Assembly: GCA_900539595.1 (NCBI GenBank)
Contig: UQCQ01000001.1
Span: 186,001-250,000 of the forward strand
Source: an uncultured Mollicutes bacterium
Lineage (GTDB): Bacteria; Bacillota_I; Bacilli_A; RFN20; CAG-826
Length of the DNA stretch: 64,000 nt
Direction: 5' to 3'
This document shows, piece by piece, positions 1 through 7,223 of this stretch (positions are counted from its first letter, which is position 1; every line of letters starts with the position of its first letter). Under the pieces are notes generated by a model. That model was not told the origin of the DNA and did no database searches. It was given only the letters and a program-made list of their open reading frames with translations. The translations under genes and the position numbers were made by a program.

Positions 1-998
1 AGGAGGATGTTGAATCCACCCCAATCGATGTCACCGATGTGGTAGAAAGGCAAGGAAGGATTGAAATCATGAATCTTTTTTAAGAGTTCCCTCTTGATGG
101 AATTGTGGTAGCCGGCGAGATAGATCACGATGGCATCTTTGCCTAGGTAGTAATAGTAGGTTGTGAGGTTCTCGATGGTGATGACTTTCTTCTTGGATAT
201 CGAAAGGATTTTCATCTCGCCGATTTCTTTGTCCGTCATAGAGAAATCATCATTCAGGGCATCAAGGTCAATAATCTGGCTGTTGATGGAAAATGACATC
301 CCATACCGGAGATAGGCGAACAAAGGGTTCTTGACGATGCCGTGTTCGGCATAGACATCGTCGATTTTTTCATATTCCTCCCCCGAGAATTCCTGGAAAA
401 TGCGTAGAATCTTGGTTTCGTTGCGCTGAAGGAGTTTGGAGTCGGAGAAATTTCTGGCCGAAAAGTTCCGCAGCAAGATTTCTTCATGCTGATTTTCGAT
501 GGCGCGGACGATGCTGACCTGTGTCTTCAAGTCATCCAAGTCTTTGTAATGGCTGAGGTGGGATTTATGGGCCTCAACCAAGCCAAGAAGAAACAGCAGA
601 TAGGATTTCTCCGTTGGCCCTGCTTCAGTATCGGACAGGCGGGACTGGATGAATTCCTTTTCAGAAGAGACGACATTGCTTTTCCTTTTGTGTCCGGTTA
701 GCCGATACGCCTCATTCAGTTTCTTTTCGCTTTGGTTAAGCTCGATATGGTGTAGAAGTTTTGTCTTCCGGTCCCAGTCGAGGAGAACCAGGCCATCCTT
801 TTCCAGAGATTTGGCGGCCTGATCGATGTCATCCCGGTATTTGTAGGAATCCTCTGCCATATATTCCGGCAGAGCCTTGTCTTTCCAGACATCAATTCGG
901 ATTTTCGTTTGTTTTGAATCCTCGGCTTCAAAGCCTCTTTCCCCGCCTTGGTGTTTGTCCAAAAGCCGGTTTAGGATGATGTTTTCATAATCCTTCAT
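1..998 (-). CDS. jetD: Wadjet component JetD (topoisomerase-VI-like nuclease subunit), 3' end outside the window
   Basis: The frame is open from an ATG at 998 down to base 1 (about 332 codons, no stop), so the gene runs off the left edge. It starts inside the last codons of jetC (overlap about 4 bp), as expected for translational coupling. Near its end the translation contains VITIENLTTYY followed by HIGDIDWGGFNIL. These look like the Toprim acidic glutamate and the DxD motif of the DUF2220 domain that gives JetD/MksG its DNA-cleaving site. In Wadjet systems JetD cuts small closed circular DNA that has been loop-extruded by JetABC. The assignment rests on these motifs and on operon order. The last 50-70 residues are not visible. 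Confidence 0.85.
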   Translation of the reverse strand, partial: MKDYENIILNRLLDKHQGGERGFEAEDSKQTKIRIDVWKDKALPEYMAEDSYKYRDDIDQAAKSLEKDGLVLLDWDRKTKLLHHIELNQSEKKLNEAYRLTGHKRKSNVVSSEKEFIQSRLSDTEAGPTEKSYLLFLLGLVEAHKSHLSHYKDLDDLKTQVSIVRAIENQHEEILLRNFSARNFSDSKLLQRNETKILRIFQEFSGEEYEKIDDVYAEHGIVKNPLFAYLRYGMSFSINSQIIDLDALNDDFSMTDKEIGEMKILSISKKKVITIENLTTYYYYLGKDAIVIYLAGYHNSIKRELLKKIHDFNPSLPFYHIGDIDWGGFNIL

Positions 999-3900
999 GA
1001 TTCCTTGAACCTCGGACGCGGGAAGATCCGGTCTTTGATTTTGACGAGCCCAATCGTTGTGTCGACGTAAGGGAATATCGGTTTTGCGTTCCTTGAAGGA
1101 ACGGCGATGATGGGCTGGATGGATAGCTTGCGGAAGAACTGCATCATGGAATCGACGTGGGCCTCGTCCATCTTCTCAAAGGCCTCGTCGAACATGACGA
1201 TGCACCCTTTGGATCGCTCGGAGTAGCCTGACTTTACGATTTGGTCGAATGAGGCGGCAATAATGACGTAAAAAGGCGTCTGGGTCTCGCCACCGCTCTT
1301 GGACTTGTTAATCTTGGAGAAACGATAACTCTTGCCGTATTTGTTCGTGATGATGATGTCGTAACTCATGAACTTCCGGTAATCGGTGAAATCTTGTATG
1401 ACTTTCATGGATTTCTCGTCCTTAGTATCTGCCGTAAGTCTCTTGAAGAGATCGTTCATGAGCTCCATGTTGCTGGTTGAGAGCTGCTCGGTGAAAAGAT
1501 CCTTGATGGAATAATCTTCATTGCTTCGGAAGATTTCGTAGAATGGCGCAAACGTCGGATCCTTGGCTTTGGAAATCTCGAACTGATAAATCTCCTCAGA
1601 CGAGCCGAAGGGCTTGTCCTTGAGAATTTTGTTCAGATCTTTTATGTTCCTGATCTCATTGTTGATGTTGTTTCTAATCTCGGCGATGTAAGAGTTCTGG
1701 AAGGTTGTTTTCGCCTCTTCTTTGACTTTATTGAGACGATCTTCGTATTCGGCGAGATGACGCTTGACCACATTGTTGTATTCCTGGTAGAAGCCATCCA
1801 GACTGTCCATGTCGGCTCTGGCGTCGAAGGAAAACTTCGCGATGTATTCATTCATCAGGGCAATAATCGCTCTGAAATCGCTATCAATGGTTTGCGCATA
1901 ATTGCCGATACGGGATTGCAATTGACCGTCGTTCAAAGGGTTTTCGGCGATAAAGGAATCCAAGTGTGCGCTTATTTGCGGGTCGCGCATCATACCCAAA
2001 AATTCCCCATTGGCTTTTTCTAGGCCGGCAGAAGAGCTCTTCAGCTCCTCTTCTGCTTTTGTGGAAGAGGCTATGGATGCCTTTTCGCTTTTGTCGGCAT
2101 CGGTCTGCTGTTTTTTCAGCCCGTCAATTTTGTCATTGATTGTATTGACCTGCGCCGTCAGTTTGCCGACGTTTTCCTTAAGACTATCGTATTGTGTCTG
2201 AAGCCCGCTGACCTCCTTTTCCTTTTCTATCTTCTGCTGCCAGTAGTTCTCGATTTTAGAGAGTCGGCTATAGTCGTTTCCTTCGCCTAATTTGATAAGC
2301 TGGCGGAGTTCGCCTGCCTTTGCTTCCAAAGGCGGCATCTTTTCCCCGACTTCCTTCAGTTCGTTTTCAACTTGTTCCAGCTGTATCTTGATGGAATTGA
2401 GGCCGATATAAGGCGTCCTGTAGACTTCGGGCCTCGTCTGCCTTGCGGCCTTGTTTCGATAGACCATGACGGTCTTCGTGATGGAGCAAGGGTACTTTTT
2501 CAATTCATCCTCGGAATCCACGCAGATGACCTGACCAAGGATATAGCTGGCGTATTTCCCGGCATCCTCAGTCAAAGCGGTGACTTTCTCAGCAAGGGAG
2601 CCTTCGAGAGGCTTATCGTCTTTGAGCTTGGCGACGTCGACCAGTCCGACTCCGGAGATGTGTCTCTCAGTTTTGTATCTTTCATAAAGTCGAAGCGCCT
2701 CATCGAAGTATTCTTTCGGCACGAAAAGGTCAAAGCGTCTGGTGTTCAAATAACCTTCAATGGCGTTTCTCCACTCCTCGTTCTCCTGAGGAATCTCCAG
2801 CAGCTCACAGAACGGTTTAGGCTCAACGTCGACTCCGTATTTCCGCTTAAGGCCTGCTTGCATGACTTCTTTAAGCGACGTTATTTTTGGGTCATAATCC
2901 GGGATGCCCTTCTTCAGGCTATCCCTCCTAGCCATCAGCTTGCTCTGCTGATCTTTCAAGTCATTCAGCTCTCCCTTCAGATCTGATTCAACTTGCCTGT
3001 TTTCGGAAAGGGCCGCGTCCAGTTTGGCCTTATAGGCTTCCAGTTCTCCTTTGAGCTCGGCAAAATCCTCTTCCGCAACGGCGTGGGAAAACCTCGTCTG
3101 GATACGGAAGGCCGTGGCGATCTCCTTCTCCTTGAGAACGTCCTGGCTCAATTCGGTAGCCTTGTCGGCGAGCCTGCGGAGTTCCTTGCTGGCCCCATCG
3201 AGTTTGTCTTTGATTTCCTTGATTCGGATGTATGCCTCCTGGTGCTCGATGGCATATTTGCTTTCCTTCAACTCGTCGAGCTGGTCGGAAATCTGTGCCT
3301 TTAGGGTGTTCAGAGCCTCTTGGCGCGCCTTTTCCTCGATGATTTTTCTTTGGCAGGAGGTGATAGAGCCGTTGAAGCGGTCGATCTGCCTCTTTTTCTG
3401 ATAGGCGAAGCAAAGTTTCCGGTTCAGCAAGGCCTCTTTGTATTCATCACCGCGATGGATGATGTTCTCGAGGATCGTCTGTTTGGCCTTGTCGGTCTCA
3501 ACAATGGCGAGAGTATCGTTATAGGTTCGGATGTTGGCGCGTATTTCCTCGATACTGACGTTCTTTTCCGGCATCAGGAAGCGGTAGACGAAACTGTCCA
3601 CATCGTCGATCGGCTTGAAGGAGACGGCCTTGGGGAGGAGTTCGTAATACTTTCCGCCTTCAAGGGAGAGAATCGAATACAAAGCCCTTCGGATATCTTT
3701 TTTGGCGTCCCCGAGGTCATTCAGATCCTTGAATCTTTTCTTCATCGCCGCGAAATTCAGGTAAACCTTCTTTCCTTCAATTTCGGTCGAGAAAAGATCC
3801 TCGGTCATCTTGGTGTCTTTGAAATGGTAGAAGCCTCTTCCGGTCCTTGCCTTTCCCTCTTGGATTTCAAGGACGGCCCCGATGACAAAATATTTTTTGG

Positions 3901-4204
3901 CTTCCTCATCAAAGAACTCCAGGGCGATGTGACTCACCACCGAAGGTTCTGTACGGAGGTCAGGATGGTCCACTTCTCCTGTGTGGCCTCGCATATAGGT
4001 CTCGATCGTTCTGTCGTTTTTGTCGTTGGCGGCTGCGTTGAAATAATCAGTGTCCCCACCTGTCAATAGGAAATACAAAGCATCGATGAGGGAGGATTTC
4101 CCCGAGCCGTTCTCTCCGGTTACGAGAATCGATCCCCTCACGTCGACGGTCTCGTCATAGAAGCCCTGCCAGTTGATGAGCTTAATCTTCGTCAGCGTCT
4201 TCAT
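995..4204 (-). CDS. jetC: Wadjet component JetC (SMC/MukB-like ATPase)
   Basis: A protein of 1069 residues with the bipartite ATPase layout of SMC/SbcC/MukB proteins. There is a Walker A motif (GENGSGKSS, about residues 30-38), long charged coiled-coil stretches with a central hinge-like region, a signature-type SKSGGET near residue 968, and a Walker B motif (IVMFDEAFEKMDE) near residue 1003. JetC/MksB is the motor that extrudes DNA loops in Wadjet. It overlaps jetB by 23 bp at its start and jetD by about 4 bp at its end, giving the compact order jetA-jetB-jetC-jetD. A housekeeping SMC or SbcC is unlikely because of the DUF4194 and Toprim neighbours. Confidence 0.9.
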   Translation of the reverse strand: MKTLTKIKLINWQGFYDETVDVRGSILVTGENGSGKSSLIDALYFLLTGGDTDYFNAAANDKNDRTIETYMRGHTGEVDHPDLRTEPSVVSHIALEFFDEEAKKYFVIGAVLEIQEGKARTGRGFYHFKDTKMTEDLFSTEIEGKKVYLNFAAMKKRFKDLNDLGDAKKDIRRALYSILSLEGGKYYELLPKAVSFKPIDDVDSFVYRFLMPEKNVSIEEIRANIRTYNDTLAIVETDKAKQTILENIIHRGDEYKEALLNRKLCFAYQKKRQIDRFNGSITSCQRKIIEEKARQEALNTLKAQISDQLDELKESKYAIEHQEAYIRIKEIKDKLDGASKELRRLADKATELSQDVLKEKEIATAFRIQTRFSHAVAEEDFAELKGELEAYKAKLDAALSENRQVESDLKGELNDLKDQQSKLMARRDSLKKGIPDYDPKITSLKEVMQAGLKRKYGVDVEPKPFCELLEIPQENEEWRNAIEGYLNTRRFDLFVPKEYFDEALRLYERYKTERHISGVGLVDVAKLKDDKPLEGSLAEKVTALTEDAGKYASYILGQVICVDSEDELKKYPCSITKTVMVYRNKAARQTRPEVYRTPYIGLNSIKIQLEQVENELKEVGEKMPPLEAKAGELRQLIKLGEGNDYSRLSKIENYWQQKIEKEKEVSGLQTQYDSLKENVGKLTAQVNTINDKIDGLKKQQTDADKSEKASIASSTKAEEELKSSSAGLEKANGEFLGMMRDPQISAHLDSFIAENPLNDGQLQSRIGNYAQTIDSDFRAIIALMNEYIAKFSFDARADMDSLDGFYQEYNNVVKRHLAEYEDRLNKVKEEAKTTFQNSYIAEIRNNINNEIRNIKDLNKILKDKPFGSSEEIYQFEISKAKDPTFAPFYEIFRSNEDYSIKDLFTEQLSTSNMELMNDLFKRLTADTKDEKSMKVIQDFTDYRKFMSYDIIITNKYGKSYRFSKINKSKSGGETQTPFYVIIAASFDQIVKSGYSERSKGCIVMFDEAFEKMDEAHVDSMMQFFRKLSIQPIIAVPSRNAKPIFPYVDTTIGLVKIKDRIFPRPRFKES

Positions 4205-4826
4205 CGCTATCCTCCTCTCCTCCGCTCTCGTGCTTCAGGGCGCTGATTCGCCCGATAATGTCCTCCAGCTTCTCTTGCGGAATCACGATCTGGATGGAAG
4301 GAAGAATGTGAATCTGGGTGTTCTCATCGATTCTCGTCGCCGAGAATTCGACGATGCTATGAGCACGGAACTTCCTTAGAGCGTCATTGTATTTGGATAC
4401 CTGTTTCGAATCGGGAACTACCTGAGCGGTGTCCATCTGGGTGATGAGCTCATCCACGGAGACGAAGATCTCGTCGCTCGAGGTGATCTCCCGCTTCTTC
4501 TGGTTGTAGACTTTCCTCAGGATCAGCAGCAAGGCCGTGTCGAACTTGGTGAGCCTCATCCGGTCCCGATTGGCAAGCGTCTTGACGTAGATAACACCGA
4601 TTTCCTTTTGGGCGATGAGGTCGTAGTCAAGCAAGGAAAACAGGGAGGAGAAGCACTCTAGGTTTTCGATGACGACGAAATAGTCCTGGTAGTCGTCCTT
4701 CTTCTCCCGAATCAGGAAGTTGTTCCCGAGGAGCTTGGCTGAGATTCGGGAGAAAGTTTTACTATCCGTCTCCCCCAGAGCCATGTATTTGGTATAAAAC
4801 GTCTCGCAGTCCTGCTGCTTACTCAT
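4182..4826 (-). CDS. jetB: Wadjet component JetB (MukE/MksE-like, DUF4194)
   Basis: A protein of 214 residues resembling the DUF4194 family, a small winged-helix MukE/MksE-type subunit that bridges the kleisin JetA and the JetC heads. The central stretch around LTKFDTALLLILRKVY is the typical conserved helix. The C-terminus is strongly acidic (EDSDEDADED). It overlaps jetA by 4 bp (ATGA-type junction) and jetC by 23 bp, indicating coupled translation and stoichiometric production. The assignment combines family resemblance and position. No catalytic residues are expected. Confidence 0.85.
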   Translation of the reverse strand: MSKQQDCETFYTKYMALGETDSKTFSRISAKLLGNNFLIREKKDDYQDYFVVIENLECFSSLFSLLDYDLIAQKEIGVIYVKTLANRDRMRLTKFDTALLLILRKVYNQKKREITSSDEIFVSVDELITQMDTAQVVPDSKQVSKYNDALRKFRAHSIVEFSATRIDENTQIHILPSIQIVIPQEKLEDIIGRISALKHESGGEEDSDEDADED

Positions 4827-6229
4827 CTTTTTTCCTCCTTCCTGCAGATCTCGAATTCCTTCTCTCGGAAGCCGTTCTGCGCGTAATAGTCATTCCTGAA
4901 TGTCACCGTATAGCACATGTCGTCGTATTCAGAATAAAGTTCCAGCATCAGCATGAGGAACTGTTTCTCCTTCGTATCCTGATCGATATCCTTAGAGGAG
5001 ACTTTGTTTCTATCTCCCAGCACCTCGGAGGCAAACTCGTTGACCTTTTCCTTAGAGAAGGCATCCTCATCGAATAAATGAGCTTCTTCTTTCTGGATTT
5101 CCTCATCAGAGACATTGGGTATCTCACTTGGAGAATAGGTGATTTTCTCTTTATCGAAGCTTCTGGAGTATGTGGACCGGTCATCGATCTGGATCGTCGA
5201 ATAAATCCCCACCACATCCTCGAAACTCTCTTTCGGATCTGCTTTGGCAAGAGCCTTCAAGGCAGAATTCAGAAGCCCATTGACATCCCTTCTAGTATTG
5301 ATGAGGAACTTCAGTCTTGCCAAGGCTGAATTATGGAATTTCATGTTCCGGCGATCGATGAGCGAGACGAAGTCGTTCACAGACTCGAATTTGGCGATGC
5401 AGTCGTCCAGCCCGTCGGCGACGGATTTCTCTAGTTCTTTGTACTTCTCGCCGGTCAGGCCACTGGTGTGGGTGGCAAAGCTATCGACGATGCGCTCGAA
5501 ATCCTCTCTGTTGTAACGAAATGCTCTTAGCTTCACCAGGATCTCCGACGTATACTTTGAAGGATTGTCTTTCCCCTTCAGGCTGTTGAAGGCAGTCAGG
5601 ACGACCTGGTCTTGGTATTTGTATAGCAAGGTATCCAAGACTTCCTCTGGGGTGATATCCGGCCGGTTGATCATCTCCTCAATGAAACGCCGGATGGTCG
5701 AACTCAGCCCTTGAAGGCTGTTGAACAGATCGACAGTGTTCTTTTCTATTTGCTCAAGGCGGGCTTTCGCCTCATTGAACTCAAACGTCTGAAGAAGAGA
5801 ATAGACCGTGTAGAAATAACCGGTGTACTCCAAGGGACGATCCTGCTGCGAAACGATTTCATGGAAAACCTGAAGTAGTTTCAAGGCGTTGTCGTTCAAG
5901 GAGTAGGCGACCGTGAACTGATGAGTCTCGTCCGGGTCCTCTTCGAGCCAGCCGGCCTTCTTGAACTGCTTGATTTTGAGAACAGCTTTGTCTTTAGCGC
6001 TTTTGGTTGCGATGTCTTCCCCTTCCTCGTCTTCTAAGCTGCCGAAATCCCGTGACTGGATATAGGCCGTTAAGTCATCAATCAAGTCATCCCTAGAAAT
6101 GGTCTGCCGTCTCTCGCCTTTGGTGAAAAGGTCGTAAATCACCGAAAGAAGGTCGTAATTGGCATTGCGATCTTCTCGGGAGAATACGGTGAAGATTCTT
6201 GGGTTCAGGATTTCAAACAGCTGATTCAT
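4823..6229 (-). CDS. jetA: Wadjet component JetA (kleisin-like, MksF-type)
   Basis: The first gene of the operon encodes 468 residues. The opening (NQLFEILNPRIFTVFSREDRN) and the mostly helical, charged remainder resemble the Wadjet JetA families found in Bacillota (DUF5716-like) more than DUF3375 of type I systems, so a type II or III Wadjet is more likely, but the subtype is uncertain. JetA acts as the kleisin linking JetC heads and JetB. Upstream lies transposase debris ending about 40 bp away. No strong Shine-Dalgarno precedes the ATG. Confidence 0.8.
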   Translation of the reverse strand: MNQLFEILNPRIFTVFSREDRNANYDLLSVIYDLFTKGERRQTISRDDLIDDLTAYIQSRDFGSLEDEEGEDIATKSAKDKAVLKIKQFKKAGWLEEDPDETHQFTVAYSLNDNALKLLQVFHEIVSQQDRPLEYTGYFYTVYSLLQTFEFNEAKARLEQIEKNTVDLFNSLQGLSSTIRRFIEEMINRPDITPEEVLDTLLYKYQDQVVLTAFNSLKGKDNPSKYTSEILVKLRAFRYNREDFERIVDSFATHTSGLTGEKYKELEKSVADGLDDCIAKFESVNDFVSLIDRRNMKFHNSALARLKFLINTRRDVNGLLNSALKALAKADPKESFEDVVGIYSTIQIDDRSTYSRSFDKEKITYSPSEIPNVSDEEIQKEEAHLFDEDAFSKEKVNEFASEVLGDRNKVSSKDIDQDTKEKQFLMLMLELYSEYDDMCYTVTFRNDYYAQNGFREKEFEICRKEEKR

Positions 6230-6268
6230 AGTGATGTGTACCCATCTAATTAGACTACGTTGAAAACA

Positions 6269-6364
6269 TCATATCACAAGCTCAGACGCTAGATGTCTCC
6301 TGAACAGTTCAGAAGACACCTTTAGTCTGAGTTTGATGCGCTTCGTGTTATACCATTGAACATC
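6269..6364 (-). pseudogene. C-terminal remnant of an IS3-family transposase (OrfB)
   Basis: Thirty-one in-frame codons before a TGA encode DVQWYNTKRIKLRLK, which closely resembles the conserved C-terminal YNxxRIKLKLK motif of IS3-family integrase-type transposases. Sequence upstream on the same strand is not recognisable as the rest of the catalytic domain, so this is a decayed fragment. It lies directly upstream of jetA and marks past insertion activity at the edge of the Wadjet operon. Confidence 0.5.
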
Positions 6365-6551
6365 CTCGTCTTCTCCTCGCATAAGCCTTTTTGGCTCATG
6401 CTTCGGATGTCCTTCTCTCCGCCGCCATTTGGTCCGCAAGGACTTGGTGGCACTCATGCGGACAGACATGGGAGTTTTTGACCTCGAGATGTCCGCAGTT
6501 TCTCTTGTCCGCGCCACCATCAATTTCCCCTGGTTCTATCAGGGGTTTTCG

Positions 6552-6586
6552 GTTACCCGAATTCCTCACGCGTTAGATCCTAAGTC
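6552..6586 (-). repeat. tRNA-Leu-like fragment, possible decayed attachment site
   Basis: Bases 6573-6586 are identical to 14 nt of the anticodon arm of the intact tRNA-Leu(UAG) (23033-23046), in the same orientation. GTTACCC, part of the variable arm, also occurs in both (6552-6558 and 23025-23031), although 14 extra bases separate the two blocks here. No T-arm or acceptor stem can be found, so this is not a functional tRNA. It could be the distal end of an element once integrated into tRNA-Leu. Of the rest of 6365-6905, only four AGCGTAT heptamers (6620-6757) stand out and no convincing gene is seen. Confidence 0.45.
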
Positions 6587-6905
6587 CTACATAGTCCTTT
6601 CTTTCCTTTGGAAGAGCAAAGCGTATCCGATAGGAATAGGACGGAAAATAGCGTATTTGTTTCCAGCCCAAGGTACGAAAAAGAATGCCAATCAATAGCG
6701 TATATTGGCTTTTGTGGACGAGCTGCAGACGGAAGCGGACGGCCATGGCAAGCGTATTTTTGAGACCTGCCAGATGATGGCGTTTCATCAGTCGGAACCG
6801 CCTTCGTTCCTGTAAGCATTATAACAAAACAAAATGCGAATACAATAGGGAAAACAAAGATTTCATCGAACTTTTTTCGATGCCAGGATAGGATTCTATC
6901 GTGTT

Positions 6906-7223
6906 CTATTTAAGGCGTGCGGACGCATCGGAATTATTGTTTTCACTTGCGGAACTTTGTTCGTTCGCGTTGTTTATGGCTGTGCAAATTTTCTCTATTA
7001 GTCCCTTGAATCTATCAAAAATGATTTTGTCATTTTCCGTTAAATGTTCTTTGCCGATTACATTGATTTCAACTTGCTCATTGATTGGTACTGATTTAAA
7101 GATAAAATCATATAAATCTTTACCAGTAACCGAGTGATCCTTTGAAATGGAAAACAATTTGCTTTCTTCTTCCATGACTACTAATTCTTCATCAATACGT
7201 TTAATCTGTAATTGTTTTTTCAT
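6906..7223 (-). CDS. Small acidic protein linked to the PHP-ATPase gene
   Basis: A protein of 105 residues, lysine/glutamate-rich at the N-terminus and ending in a Ser/Asn-rich low-complexity tail. No domain is recognised. Its start lies inside the last codons of the upstream PHP-ATPase gene (23 bp overlap), and its low GC matches that gene. The two were probably transferred and are translated together. A role as an accessory or modulating partner of the ATPase is inference from position only. Confidence 0.6.
   Translation of the reverse strand: MKKQLQIKRIDEELVVMEEESKLFSISKDHSVTGKDLYDFIFKSVPINEQVEINVIGKEHLTENDKIIFDRFKGLIEKICTAINNANEQSSASENNNSDASARLK

Noticed and set aside
2372..2986. 204-codon plus-strand frame inside jetC
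   Set aside because: It lies opposite a clearly conserved ATPase gene, has no family resemblance and no ribosome site. It is a frame shadow of the coiled-coil region.
3320..4069. 249-codon plus-strand frame opposite the start of jetC
   Set aside because: The minus strand carries the Walker A motif of JetC here, so the plus frame is an antisense artefact.
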